DNA of 64,000 nt from Bradyrhizobium sp. SRL28 (GTDB taxonomy: Bacteria > Pseudomonadota > Alphaproteobacteria > Rhizobiales > Xanthobacteraceae), in assembly GCF_018596315.1 (NCBI RefSeq), contig NZ_JAHEAG010000001.1, positions 620,001 to 684,000 of the forward strand. The letters are read 5' to 3'. Positions 30,694 to 39,603 of this stretch are shown piece after piece. The notes below the pieces were generated by a model. It did no database searches, was not told the origin of the DNA, and worked only from the letters and a program-made list of their open reading frames with translations. The translations under genes and the position numbers were made by a program. Numbering within the stretch: position 1 is the stretch's first letter; each line of letters begins with the position of its first letter.

Positions 30694-30837
30694 GCCGCAG
30701 ACTACCTCGCGCTGGCGCGGTTCTTTGCCTGATATAACGAACTTGTTTGCGTCAACGTTCGTAAACATGACCTTGCCTTCTCGCGGCGCGACTTGCGCCC
30801 GAGGCTTGCTGGAATCCTTCCCTCAAAACAGAGGGAG

Positions 30838-30943
30838 CAGGGAATGCCGGGTGCTTGCTGCACCCGCGGTCTCGTGTGCAAGAGATGGAGTGAGATGCGC
30901 ACACGAGCATACAGGTACAGCCGGAGCACTCCGGCATTCCCTG
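30838..30943. repeat. Cloverleaf-like inverted-repeat element
   Basis: A perfect 13-bp outer stem, CAGGGAATGCCGG (30838-30850) with CCGGCATTCCCTG (30931-30943), encloses GTGC-TTGCT-GCAC (30851-30863) and a 9-bp stem CTCGTGTGC (30871-30879) with GCACACGAG (30899-30907). This arrangement would fold as a multi-arm RNA or DNA cruciform. It may be a structured RNA or a palindromic repeat; the strand is not decided. Confidence 0.6.
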
Positions 30944-31481
30944 CGCAATGGTTTGACGGCTTATGCCGCGCTCTCCCTGGAGACGAATTCGTCTTGCCTC
31001 CATCGCTGCCGGCTTGATGGCGGATCGATCCGGTCGGATCAAATTCGCCACCGGCAGCTTGACATCAGCCACGGATGCCAGGACCACACGGTTTTGCCGT
31101 ACGCAACACCCGTCTTCGTCAAGAGGCTTCGCCGGGGCTCAAGTAAAAGCCCGTCGAAGCTTTAGCGAAGGCGGAAGCGTCGTTCGTCTGCGCGCTGTTG
31201 TTCACTCACGGCAAAGCCGCCTGCGAACACGCTTCACGCCGACGCTGCTGCGTCCACCGCATCCCACCCCGCGTCCGTGACGACTCGCGATCCGCCCCTC
31301 GTGAGGGATGAGACGGCGGAATTGATAGTGCTGATTTGGGGTGGCCGAGAAGGAAATTGTTTTTTCGGAAGGGACTGGACGGGGCAAATCACCATGAAAA
31401 CATTGTAGAAAATCGCTGCATCGCGCATCCCTCCCGTGGAGCGAGCAGTCGAAAGCACAGCTTCAGCGTACTGGTCAGCCC

Positions 31482-31560
31482 GTAGGATGGGTGGAGCGAA
31501 GCGATACCATCGATGACGGCTCGGACGGTGATGGGTTTCACTCCACTCTACCCGTCCTAC
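31482..31560. repeat. Intergenic inverted repeat (GTAGGATGG family)
   Basis: A second copy of the GTAGGATGGGTGGAGCG...CTAC element seen at 30065-30145, joined directly by a GTAGCCCGCATG-type repeat at 31587-31654 to form a tandem mosaic. Confidence 0.8.
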
Positions 31561-31586
31561 GAGAGCTACGAAATCGGCGTCAGACG

Positions 31587-31654
31587 GTAGCCCGCATGAG
31601 CGCAGCGATATGCGGGAATAAGGCCCCGGATGTCGCTCCGCTCATCCGGGCTAC
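31587..31654. repeat. Intergenic inverted repeat (GTAGCCCGCATG family)
   Basis: Begins GTAGCCCGCATGAGCGCAGCG and ends GCTCATCCGGGCTAC. The same family occurs at 34001-34070 and, shorter, at 47859-47893. Confidence 0.8.
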
Positions 31655-31695
31655 GCTAGCTGCCAGTTGGCCGCGGCTTTAAGCGGCCGGGCGCA

Positions 31696-32511
31696 TTAGC
31701 GCACTGACCATGGCCATGCCAATAACGGTTGCGGTTTTTTGGCTTGCGGCCGCGTCGGGTTTTGCGTCTGGCCGACAGTGGCCGGCTGCCGCGGACGCGG
31801 CAGTGGTATTTCGGGCATCACCTTTGGCACTTCGGTCGTCACCTTTGGCTCTTCAGGCATCATCTTTGACGCTTCGGGCATCGCCTTTGGCTCTGAAGCG
31901 CTGCCGATGACGCGGGCGAGTTGTTCCTGGCTTGCGTTGACCTGCTCGGTAAGCGTCTGGTTTTCGCGCGCCAACTGGATCTGGGTCGCATTGATCTGGT
32001 CGACGATACCCTTGTTGCGCGACGTTTCTTCCCGGCTCGCCGCAAACTGGCTCGTGAGATTTTCATTGTCGCGGACCAATTGTTCTTGTCTCACCTTGAG
32101 CTCTTCGACCGTTTGCCTCAAGTCAGCGAGATCGCGCGCCATCGGTTGGAGCTGCTGCGCCAGTTCGGAAGACATGGCAACAGCAGCCGACGCGACGTCT
32201 TTCGGCGCAGCGGCTTCCGGCGCCGCCTGTGTCAGAGGTTTTGGATCTGAGCGGGCCATCATTGCCGTATCGGCGGAGGATGACCACCACCAGGCAGCGA
32301 CGCCAATGAATGCTGCCGACAGAGAGCCGACGAAAGCCACATAGCGCCAATCCGCCAATCGATGACTCGCTGCCGGCGGTGGGCGAGACGTCTTCATGTT
32401 GGTCGGCGGGGCCGAAGGACTGATTCCCACTTCGCGCGCCAGGTTCGAAAGCTGCTGCTCCAAGCTCCCGGCCTGCCCTGCCGCGAACGTTTCGTTCAGC
32501 GTGGAAGCCAT
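31696..32511 (-). CDS. Single-pass membrane coiled-coil protein, function unknown
   Basis: This 271-residue protein has a cytoplasmic N-terminus, one membrane segment at about 58-76 (VAFVGSLSAAFIGVAAWWW), a long coiled coil at about 112-205 rich in Q, L, E and N (VEELKVRQEQLVRDNENLTSQF...), and a proline-rich C-terminal tail with repeated MPE/VTTEVPKVMPEIP. The layout suggests an envelope spacer or tether. No enzymatic motif. Confidence 0.7.
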   Translation of the reverse strand: MASTLNETFAAGQAGSLEQQLSNLAREVGISPSAPPTNMKTSRPPPAASHRLADWRYVAFVGSLSAAFIGVAAWWWSSSADTAMMARSDPKPLTQAAPEAAAPKDVASAAVAMSSELAQQLQPMARDLADLRQTVEELKVRQEQLVRDNENLTSQFAASREETSRNKGIVDQINATQIQLARENQTLTEQVNASQEQLARVIGSASEPKAMPEASKMMPEEPKVTTEVPKVMPEIPLPRPRQPATVGQTQNPTRPQAKKPQPLLAWPWSVR

Positions 32512-32904
32512 TTGGTGCTCCGTATCAAATGCAATGGCACCCGCCCGAGAGCGATCCGCACATCTGCGCTACGGCGAGCTAACACTGACGTTTAACGCAG
32601 CCGAGAAGGCGGAACTATGTTCACGGCCGGAGAACTACGGAAGGAACTCTGACCCTTCGCGGGCGCGATGCGTTCGTTGCCAAGTTCCTTGCCCCTGCTC
32701 CAAAGCCGAAGGCCCGCGCCCACATACGCGAAGCGCACAGCCCGTAGGATGCGGTGGAGCGACTTATCCGCCGTAGCTCAACGAGCGAAGGCGGAAGCGA
32801 TACCCATCGATGACGGCTCGGACGGTGATGGGTTTCGCTGCGCTCTACCCATCCTACGCGAGCTGCGAAATCGGCGTCAGACGGTAGCCACTGACAATCC
32901 AGCG
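32512..32904. other. Intergenic region with a composite repeat
   Basis: 393 bp without a credible gene. It is mostly occupied by the 32744-32857 repeat. Confidence 0.6.
32744..32857. repeat. Composite inverted repeat (GTAGGATG family with insertion)
   Basis: It has the GTAGGATG...CATCCTAC ends of the family at 30065 and 31482 but carries about 35 extra bases (CTTATCCGCCGTAGCTCAAC...) after the first arm, suggesting one repeat inserted in another. Its downstream AAATCGGCGTCAGACGGTAG is also found after the copy at 31482-31560. Confidence 0.7.
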
Positions 32905-33336
32905 TTAGCGTGCAGCGATGTAGGCATCGCGCAGGACGTTGGTTTCAAGCTGCAGATCGTCCAGACGATATTTGACCACGTCGCCGATGCTGATTATCCC
33001 GGCGAGCTTGCCGTCATGGACAACCGGCATGTGGCGCACGCGGTGCCGGGTCATCAGGTCCATCACGTGAGAAACAGTTTCGGCTGGCGATACGGTGATC
33101 ACGCCATGTCGCATGATTTCGCTCACAGACATCGATGTGGCGGTCTCGCCGTGGCGAGAAATCGCGAGAACGATTTCACGTTCAGAAATGAGACCAAGAA
33201 CTTCGTCACCGCGCGTTACCACCAGAGCGCCAATATTTTTTGCACGCAGCCAGTCCGCCGCTCGCTTGACGCTAACATCCGGGGCGATTGTTGCGACGTC
33301 GGTTCCCTTTTTCTTCAGAATGCTTTCCACGGACAT
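32905..33336 (-). CDS. CBS-domain pair protein
   Basis: This 143-residue protein consists of two CBS domains: SVKRAADWLRAKNIGALVVTRGDEVLGLISEREIV (first) and SPAETVSHVMDLMTRHRVRHMPVVHDGKLAGIISIGDVV (second). CBS pairs bind adenosine ligands and report energy status. The start at 33336 (MSVESILKKKG) is preceded by GGAGGG; a TTG 12 bases upstream is less likely. It is divergent from the interrupted ATP synthase epsilon gene. Confidence 0.9.
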   Translation of the reverse strand: MSVESILKKKGTDVATIAPDVSVKRAADWLRAKNIGALVVTRGDEVLGLISEREIVLAISRHGETATSMSVSEIMRHGVITVSPAETVSHVMDLMTRHRVRHMPVVHDGKLAGIISIGDVVKYRLDDLQLETNVLRDAYIAAR

Positions 33337-33512
33337 AGCACCCTCCAATCGCAGCCGTCGTTGTGATACTTGCCTTGGCCTTTGCAGAGGTTCATGATTT
33401 CAAAGAGTGGCTCCAATGCGCGGCCGTCCCGGGACGAAATCTGGCCGTCGCCTGCCTCGCGGTCGTGCGCGAGCGAAATCTATCACAAGGTTCGAGTGAT
33501 TGGGGAGTTACA

Positions 33513-33923
33513 ATGTCAACTTTCAAAGCAAACCTTGTATCGCCTGAAAAACTCTTGTTTTCAGACGAGGTGGATCAGGTCGACTTGCCGGGCCTGGAAG
33601 GCGATTTCGGCGTTCTGGCCGGCCATACGCCGATCGTTGCGGCGCTGCGCCCGGGGATCGTAGACATTAGAACCGCTGACGTCAGGCAGAGATTTGTAGT
33701 GCTGGGAGGGCTGGCTGAATTTTCGAGGGAGGAACTCACCATTCTTGCGGACACTGCCTGACCAGTTGAGGAGTTTGATCTTGCTGACCTCACGGCCCGC
33801 ATCGAACAAATGCAGGATAACTTGACGAAGATTACGATCGACAAAGAACTTGATCGTGCCATCGAACAGCTCGATCATTACAAAGCCGTCCACAAGAGCT
33901 TGACCCTGACCACGGCCTTTTAG
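33513..33923 (+). pseudogene. ATP synthase epsilon subunit (atpC-like), interrupted by an in-frame TGA
   Basis: The first 82 codons from ATG 33513 (ribosome site GGGGAG) encode a clear epsilon subunit: [41 protein letters not shown]...[24 protein letters not shown] at 33759-33761 then interrupts the frame, which continues without shift to TAG at 33921-33923: PVEEFDLADLTARIEQM...ELDRAIEQLDHYKAVHKS, the normal C-terminal helical domain. The whole is the usual family length (about 136). No other ATP synthase genes lie near. The first 82 residues alone could still fold. Pseudogene or read-through cannot be settled here. Confidence 0.85.
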
Positions 33924-34000
33924 CCGCAGGAAATCGATTCAACAGACGGGCCTCGTTTTCTGCCACGTCAGGCCGACCGCGCCGAAAATCCTGACAGCGG

Positions 34001-34070
34001 GCAGCCCGCATGAGCGCAACGACATGCGGGGAGAGCAAACCCCGGATGTCGCTGCGCTCATCCGGGCTAC
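34001..34070. repeat. Intergenic inverted repeat (GTAGCCCGCATG family)
   Basis: Begins CAGCCCGCATGAGCGCAACG and ends GCTCATCCGGGCTAC, matching the 31587-31654 copy with a few changes. Confidence 0.75.
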
Positions 34071-34074
34071 GGTT

Positions 34075-34281
34075 CTACAGCTTCGACAAATCCATTTCGG
34101 GATCGTAAGCCTTGCCTTCGACGTCCTTGGTGATGACTTGCCCGCAGATCACTTCGCCGCGCAACTGGTCGAATGTCAGAGTCGGTTGCCCGTAAAGCTG
34201 CCACCCGCGATTCAGAGCATCGGTCACCCGATGGCAGAATGCGGCGTCATCCTTGCCGGTGAGATATCGGTAGACCTTCAT
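34075..34281 (-). CDS. DUF1737 family protein
   Basis: This 68-residue protein (MKVYRYLTGKDDAAFCHRVTDALNRGWQLYGQPTL...EVICGQVITKDVEGKAYDPE) matches the DUF1737 layout: Y-R-x-L-T-G-x-D-x-x-x-F start, a central G-W-x-L-Y-G-x-P turn and a conserved C-terminal QVITK. Start at 34281; a longer frame from 34350 is rejected. Function unknown. Confidence 0.85.
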   Translation of the reverse strand: MKVYRYLTGKDDAAFCHRVTDALNRGWQLYGQPTLTFDQLRGEVICGQVITKDVEGKAYDPEMDLSKL

Positions 34282-34321
34282 GATGCCCTCGACACGTTCG
34301 AACAAGTTTTGGCTCGGCTTC

Positions 34322-34396
34322 GTAGGGTGGGTTAGCGAAGCGTAACCCACCGAATTCTCGCGAGGCGGCGGATTACGCTACGCTAATCCGCCCTAC
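34322..34396. repeat. Intergenic inverted repeat (GTAGGGTGGGTTA/GGCGGATTACGC type)
   Basis: GTAGGGTGGGTTAGCGAAGCGTAACCCACC... closes with GGATTACGCTACGCTAATCCGCCCTAC, two nested hairpins ending in GTAG/CTAC. A related copy is at 50897-50977. Its right end overlaps the stop codon of the dioxygenase gene. Confidence 0.8.
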
Positions 34397-35346
34397 GAAA
34401 TCGGCTTCAGCCCCGCCTCGATCGCGGCGCGTCGCGGTTCCAGGAATGGCGGCAACGCCAGTTTTTCACCGAGCGTTTCCATCGGTTCATCAGTCGCAAA
34501 GCCCGGGCCGTCGGTGGCGATCTCGAACAGGATGCCGTTGGGCTCGCGGAAATAGAGGCTGCGGAAATAGAAGCGGTCGATCTCGCCGCTGTTGGGGACG
34601 CGAAGCTCGTTCAGGCGCTGCGTCCAGGCGTGGTACTGCGCCTCATCTGGCGTGCGAAACGCGACGTGGTGGACGCCGCCGGCGCCCTGACGCGCGACGG
34701 GCGAATCCTTGTCTTCGAGCACGTGCAGTTCGGCGGCGGGACTGCTCTCTCCGCCTGCCTCGCCCATCTCGAACACATGAACCTCCGCGCCGTGGGCGAC
34801 ATAGTCGCGCACGCGGCGCATGTTCATCACCTCGGTCAGCACGAAGGCGGTGCGCGAAAGGTCGTGCACGGTCAGCACGATCGGGCCGAGGCCGCGGATC
34901 TGGTGCTCCACCGGCACCGGGCTGCGCTCCCACGGCGAGGCGGCGCCCGCGGCCCCATCGTCGATCAGCACCAGCCGCTGACCCTCGCCGTCCTCGAACG
35001 GCAGCGTCAGCCGGCCGTCGACCTCGACGATATCGGGGGTCACGGCGCCGGCCTTTCTCAGCCGATCCCGCCAGTAGCCGAGGGTCGCCTCGCCGGCCAC
35101 GCGCAAGCCCGTGCGCGAGATCGAATTGGTTCCGCGCCGCTCGGGCGCGGCCGGGAAATCGAAGAAGGTGAGATCGGTGCCGGGATTGGCTTTGCCGTCG
35201 GCATAGAACAGGTGGTAGGCGCTGACGTCGTCCTGGTTGACGGTCTTCTTGACCAGCCGCATGCCGAGCAGGCCGGTGTAGAACGCCAAATTCTCCCTCG
35301 GCTTCGCCGAGATTGCGGTCAGATGATGAATTCCGCCTAGCTGCAT
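34393..35346 (-). CDS. Ring-cleaving dioxygenase (glyoxalase/VOC family)
   Basis: This 317-residue protein has two tandem VOC modules. The first starts [38 protein letters not shown]; the second has [25 protein letters not shown], followed by [20 protein letters not shown]. His and Glu metal ligands appear in the expected places. These proteins are annotated as ring-cleaving or MhqO-like dioxygenases acting on catechol or hydroquinone-type compounds. The real substrate is unknown. Confidence 0.88.
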   Translation of the reverse strand: MQLGGIHHLTAISAKPRENLAFYTGLLGMRLVKKTVNQDDVSAYHLFYADGKANPGTDLTFFDFPAAPERRGTNSISRTGLRVAGEATLGYWRDRLRKAGAVTPDIVEVDGRLTLPFEDGEGQRLVLIDDGAAGAASPWERSPVPVEHQIRGLGPIVLTVHDLSRTAFVLTEVMNMRRVRDYVAHGAEVHVFEMGEAGGESSPAAELHVLEDKDSPVARQGAGGVHHVAFRTPDEAQYHAWTQRLNELRVPNSGEIDRFYFRSLYFREPNGILFEIATDGPGFATDEPMETLGEKLALPPFLEPRRAAIEAGLKPIS

Positions 35347-35475
35347 TGCATTATCCTCGTAGTCACATCCCCGAAAAATTCGCAGGGAATGGTTGGGCCC
35401 TTTGCCGGATCATGTAGGATGTCGCCGGATGATTGGCCAGCGGCACCGTCGCAGCCTGCTTTTAGGGGCAAGTTC

Positions 35476-36240
35476 ATGACCGGGCACCTCATTGTGTCGG
35501 ACGAAGATGCGACGCGCATCATCAAGCTGCGGCGGCCCGAGAAAAAGAACGCATTCACCCAGGACATGTATCGCGGGATGAGCGACGCCATCGACAAGGC
35601 GCAGAACAATCCCGATATCCGCTGCATCATCATAACAGGCGGTTCGGGCGTGTTCACCGCCGGCAACGATCTCGAGGATTTTCTGAAAGAGAGCACCTCG
35701 AATACCGATGTGCCACGCGCCACCTCCAACGCCGTAAAATTCCTTTATTCGCTGGCGCACAACGTCAAGCCGATCATCGCCGCCGTGGACGGCGTCGCGA
35801 TCGGCATCGGCACCACCATGCTGTTCCATTGCGACTATGTGCTCGCCAGCACGACCGCGACCTTTTCGACGCCGTTCATCAATCTCGGGCTGGTGCCGGA
35901 AGGCGCATCCAGCCTGTTGATGCCGCGCACCATGGGCCACCAGCGCGCCTTCGCCATGCTGGTGATGGGACGCAAGTTTTCCGCGGACGAGGCGCGCGAG
36001 GCGGGCTTCGTCAATGTGGTGGTGGCCCCCGGACACACCGAAGCCGAGGCGCGCAAGGTGGCCCGCGAGATCTGCGCGCTGCCGGCCGAAGCGGTCGCGA
36101 TCTCGCGAAAACTGCTGAAGCTGCCGCCGGAGGACATGACGCGGCGGATCGACCAGGAGAGCCATCTGTTCGGCGAGCGGATGCACTCGAAGGAAGCGGT
36201 GGCGGCGTTCACGGCGTTTTTTGAGCGGAAGAAGGGGTAG
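35476..36240 (+). CDS. Enoyl-CoA hydratase/isomerase (crotonase family)
   Basis: This 254-residue crotonase has the oxyanion hole motif TAGNDLEDF (about residues 63-71) and the second motif AAVDGVAIGIGTTMLFHCD (about 97-115), then FSTPFINLGLVPEGASSLLMPRTMG. The N-terminal RPEKKNAFTQDMY is typical of enoyl-CoA isomerases/hydratases of fatty acid or aromatic degradation. Start at 35476 (MTGHL); an earlier ATG at 35389 lies in repeat-like sequence. The substrate cannot be told from sequence. Confidence 0.9.
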   Translation: MTGHLIVSDEDATRIIKLRRPEKKNAFTQDMYRGMSDAIDKAQNNPDIRCIIITGGSGVFTAGNDLEDFLKESTSNTDVPRATSNAVKFLYSLAHNVKPIIAAVDGVAIGIGTTMLFHCDYVLASTTATFSTPFINLGLVPEGASSLLMPRTMGHQRAFAMLVMGRKFSADEAREAGFVNVVVAPGHTEAEARKVAREICALPAEAVAISRKLLKLPPEDMTRRIDQESHLFGERMHSKEAVAAFTAFFERKKG

Positions 36241-36264
36241 CCGAAACGCACGCTTTTGCCTCAT

Positions 36265-36374
36265 CGTCATTGCGAGCGCAGCGAAGCAATCCATCGCGCC
36301 GCATCAAGAAAGAATGTTGCTTCGTCGCTGCGCTCCCTTGCACAAACGCTTCGCGTTTGTCGCAGGCAATGACG
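36265..36374. repeat. Intergenic repeat (CGTCATTGCGAGCGCAGCGAAG family)
   Basis: Begins CGTCATTGCGAGCGCAGCGA and ends CAATGACG, an imperfect long inverted repeat in the style common between Bradyrhizobium genes. Confidence 0.75.
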
Positions 36375-36408
36375 CGGAAACACCAAGCCACCAACCTGTG
36401 TCAGTGTC

Positions 36409-38073
36409 ATGAGCCCCCTCCTCCGTCCCATCCTTGCCTTGGCGATCATGCTGGCGCTTGCCGCATCATCGTTCGCCCAAACCCCGCCGCCCGTCGATCT
36501 GCGCATTCTCGCGATCAACGATTTTCACGGCTACCTTCGTCCGCCGCCGGGCGGGATCATTATCGCCGATCCCGAGGACAGGACGAAGAAGATCACCGTT
36601 CCCGCCGGCGGCGCCGAACATATGGCGACGCTGGTCGGCCAGCTTCGCGAGGGACATAAGAACTCGATCTTCGTCGCCGCCGGCGACCTGATCGGCGCCA
36701 GTCCGTTTCTGTCGGCGATGTTCCATGACGAGCCGACGATCGAGGCGCTGTCGATGATGGGGCTGGATATTTCCTCGGTCGGCAACCACGAATTCGACGA
36801 GGGCAAGGACGAACTCCTGCGCATGCAGCATGGCGGCTGCCACCCGGTCGACCAATGCCAGGGACCGCATCCGTTTAAGGGAGCGAAATTTCGCTATCTC
36901 GCCGCCAGCACGTTCGAGAAGAGCAGCGGCAAGACTGTATTTCCTCCTTACGAAATCCGCGCGTTCGACGGCATTCCAGTCGCCTTCATCGGCCTGACCC
37001 TGAAGGGCACGCCAGGCCTCGTCTCGCCGGTCGGCATTGCCGGCCTCGAATTTCGCGACGAAGCCGCGACGGTGAATGCGCTGACCCCGGAACTGAAGGC
37101 ACGCGGCGTCGAGGCCATCGTCGTCCTGATCCACGAAGGCGGATTGCCGACCGGGGACTACAACGAGTGCCCTGGCATTTCGGGCCCAATCGTCGACATC
37201 GTCAAAAAGTTCGACAAGGCGGTGGACGTGGTGGTCACCGGCCACACCCACCGCGCCTATGTCTGCGAGATCGACGGGCGGCTCGTCACGTCAGGCGACA
37301 AATACGGCACACTCGTCACCGCGATCGACCTCAAGCTTGATCCGGCAACGCGCGACGTCATCAGCGCCAAGGCCGACAACAGCATCGTGCGATCAGCCAC
37401 GCTCGCGAAGAACGCCGGGCAAACCGCGCTGATCGAATCCTACGACAGGCTGGCCGCGCCGATCGCCAACCGCCCCGCGGGCTCGGTGACCGCAACGCTG
37501 TCGCGTGTGCCCAACGCAGCCGGCGAAAGCCCGCTCGGCGACATCATCGCGGACGCGCAACTCGCCGCGACCAGCGCTGAAGCGAAAGGCGGCGCGGTCA
37601 TCGCCTTCACCAATCCCGGCGGCGTGCGCGCCGACGTAACGCGCAGAGAGGACGGCGCGGTGACCTATGGCGACCTGTTCGCCAGCCAGCCGTTCCGCAA
37701 TCAACTGGTGACGATCACGCTGACCGGAAAACAGATCAAGGACATGCTGGAGCTGCAATGGCTCGATCCGAAGCGGCCAAGGATCCTGCAGGTGTCGAAG
37801 GGTTTTTCTTACACATGGGACGCCAGCCGGCCTGACGGCGAACGCGTGCTGCCTGAGCGGATGTCACTGAACGGGCAACCGGTCGATCCCGCCGCAAGCT
37901 ATCGCGTCACGGTCAACAATTTCCTGTTCGTCGGCGGCGACGGCTTTACCGTGCTCACGGAGGGAACCGCACCGCAGATCGGTGTCTACGACGTCGACGC
38001 GCTGCATGCCTATTTTGGGGCGAACAGCCCGATCGGCCCGACCGCCGCCGACCGCATTGTCAGGATCAACTGA
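36409..38073 (+). CDS. Periplasmic 5'-nucleotidase / metallophosphatase (UshA-like)
   Basis: This 554-residue protein has a signal peptide (MSPLLRPILALAIMLALAASSFA), then the calcineurin-like catalytic domain with AINDFHGYL (Asp/His), AGDLIGAS, GNHEFDEGKD and GHTHRAY, and a C-terminal 5'-nucleotidase domain (about 355-554) containing ITLTGKQIKDMLELQW and NNFLFVGGDGF. It hydrolyses nucleotides or related phosphoesters in the periplasm. Standalone, with an intergenic repeat before it. Confidence 0.9.
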   Translation: MSPLLRPILALAIMLALAASSFAQTPPPVDLRILAINDFHGYLRPPPGGIIIADPEDRTKKITVPAGGAEHMATLVGQLREGHKNSIFVAAGDLIGASPFLSAMFHDEPTIEALSMMGLDISSVGNHEFDEGKDELLRMQHGGCHPVDQCQGPHPFKGAKFRYLAASTFEKSSGKTVFPPYEIRAFDGIPVAFIGLTLKGTPGLVSPVGIAGLEFRDEAATVNALTPELKARGVEAIVVLIHEGGLPTGDYNECPGISGPIVDIVKKFDKAVDVVVTGHTHRAYVCEIDGRLVTSGDKYGTLVTAIDLKLDPATRDVISAKADNSIVRSATLAKNAGQTALIESYDRLAAPIANRPAGSVTATLSRVPNAAGESPLGDIIADAQLAATSAEAKGGAVIAFTNPGGVRADVTRREDGAVTYGDLFASQPFRNQLVTITLTGKQIKDMLELQWLDPKRPRILQVSKGFSYTWDASRPDGERVLPERMSLNGQPVDPAASYRVTVNNFLFVGGDGFTVLTEGTAPQIGVYDVDALHAYFGANSPIGPTAADRIVRIN

Positions 38074-38162
38074 GCGGAATGCCGTGGGCCTTTCCGAGCG
38101 GCTCCTAACGGCCTAGATTAGCCGATCCCTTGCCGGCGCGCGCCTTAACGCCAGGATCTTGC

Positions 38163-39089
38163 ATGACACTCCTTCTGACCCATTCTGCCTGTCTCGACCA
38201 TGTCACGCCCCCGGGGCATCCGGAACGTCCCGACCGGTTGCGCGCGGTTGCCGAGGTGCTGGGAGAAGAGCGCTTCAAGCCGCTCACGCGCAGCGAGGCG
38301 CCGGAAGGCAATCTGGATTCCGTCACGCTGTGCCATGGCGAGCATTATGTCGGCGAGCTCCGGCATATCGCCCCCCAGAGCGGGATGATCTATATCGACG
38401 GCGACACCTCGATGTCGCCGGGCACCTGGGAAGCGGTGATGCGCGGCGTCGGCGGCGCGGTGGCGGCAACCGATGCTGTCATGTCCGGCGCCCATCAGAA
38501 CGCCTTCGTCGCGGTGCGCCCGCCCGGTCACCATGCCGAGGTCTCGAAGCCGATGGGCTTCTGCTTCTTCGATAATGTCGCTATTGCGGCACGCCACGCC
38601 CAGCGCAAATACGGCATCGGTCGCGCCGCGATCGTCGATTTCGACGTCCATCACGGCAACGGCACACAGGACATCTTCTGGCACGATCCGACCGTGATGT
38701 ATTGCTCGACGCACCAGATGCCGCTGTTTCCGGGCACCGGCGCCAGCGGCGAACGCGGCGAGCACGACACCATCGTCAATGCGCCGCTGGCTTCCGAGGA
38801 CGGCAGCGCCAAGTTCCGCGCAGCGTTCGAAAACCTGATCCTGCCGCAGTTGCAGAAATTCTCGCCGGAACTGGTGATCATCTCCGCAGGCTTCGACGCG
38901 CATCACCGCGATCCGCTGGCCTCGCTCAATCTCAGGGCGGATGATTTCGGCTGGGTCACGCGCAAGCTGATGGATGTGGCCGACGCCAGCGCAGGTGGCC
39001 GGGTTGTCTCGGTGCTGGAAGGCGGCTACGACCTGCAGGGGCTGAAAGAGTCGGTTGCGGCGCATGTCACCGCATTGATGCGCGCGTAA
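38163..39089 (+). CDS. Histone deacetylase-family (acetoin utilisation-like) protein
   Basis: This 308-residue protein has the deacetylase core: HPERPDRL at about residue 19, AVRPPGHHAEVSKPMGFCFF (about 117), IVDFDVHHGNGTQDIFW (about 157), and ISAGFDAHHRDPLASLNL (about 240), with His, Asp and Tyr zinc ligands as expected. Bacterial members deacetylate acetyl-polyamines or other small acetyl compounds. Starts at MTLLLTHSACLDH. It precedes xseB, a linkage often seen in alphaproteobacteria. Confidence 0.92.
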   Translation: MTLLLTHSACLDHVTPPGHPERPDRLRAVAEVLGEERFKPLTRSEAPEGNLDSVTLCHGEHYVGELRHIAPQSGMIYIDGDTSMSPGTWEAVMRGVGGAVAATDAVMSGAHQNAFVAVRPPGHHAEVSKPMGFCFFDNVAIAARHAQRKYGIGRAAIVDFDVHHGNGTQDIFWHDPTVMYCSTHQMPLFPGTGASGERGEHDTIVNAPLASEDGSAKFRAAFENLILPQLQKFSPELVIISAGFDAHHRDPLASLNLRADDFGWVTRKLMDVADASAGGRVVSVLEGGYDLQGLKESVAAHVTALMRA

Positions 39090-39161
39090 ACCCCGCCACA
39101 ATAGGCGCGCAAAATTGTTATTTGATTCTGCGCTCTTACGGGGCGCATTCGGGAACTCGAT

Positions 39162-39413
39162 ATGGCCGAAAATACCCAGATGGACGTCAAAAAACTCTCC
39201 TTCGAGCGCGCGATCGAGGAGCTCGAATCGATCGTGAAGCGGCTCGAGGACGGCAAGGTGCCGCTCGAGGAATCGGTCACGATTTATGAGCGCGGCGAGG
39301 CGCTGAAGCGCCGCTGCGAAGAATTGCTGCGGCAGGCCGAGGCCCGCGTCGACAAGATCACCACCGACGCCAGCGGCCAGGTCACCGGAACCGAGCCGCT
39401 CGACGTGCAGTGA
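39162..39413 (+). CDS. xseB: Exodeoxyribonuclease VII small subunit
   Basis: This 83-residue protein has the whole XseB signature: KKLSFERAIEELESIVKRLEDGKVPLEESVTIYERGEALKRRCEELL. It joins XseA to form exonuclease VII, which trims single-stranded DNA ends. The gene lies between the deacetylase and the hydrolase upstream of dxs, the usual alphaproteobacterial neighbourhood. Confidence 0.95.
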   Translation: MAENTQMDVKKLSFERAIEELESIVKRLEDGKVPLEESVTIYERGEALKRRCEELLRQAEARVDKITTDASGQVTGTEPLDVQ

Positions 39414-39603
39414 TTCGGCCGGCCGGAATATCGCCCCCCGCCGGGCCCCCCTCGCAGAATCGAGAGAATATGGGGCGAACGGCACTCGCCTCCCCACTGA
39501 AAAGCTGAATGGCCGGCCAATTTGGCAGCCGATTTAGTCACCGATTTAGTTCTTGGCGCCCTGCCCAGCCTGTTATAGTCGGCCACCACCCCGGGGACAG
39601 TAC

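Larger units (their letters stand above)
30694..31695. other. Repeat-rich intergenic region
   Basis: 1.0 kb with no credible gene. It holds a structured inverted-repeat element (30838-30943), a palindrome GACGAATTCGTC near 30980, the inverted repeats at 31482-31560 and 31587-31654, and a stretch around 31200-31310 that resembles dispersed Bradyrhizobium intergenic sequence from memory. Confidence 0.6.

Noticed and set aside
30694..31695. Open frames on both strands (e.g. 30752-31087 and 30963-31280)
   Set aside because: They run through the inverted-repeat element and other palindromes, lack ribosome sites and have no domains.
33759..33761. Selenocysteine at the in-frame TGA of the epsilon gene
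   Set aside because: Epsilon subunits have no selenocysteine tradition, and no stem-loop suited to SelB recognition is evident right after the codon.
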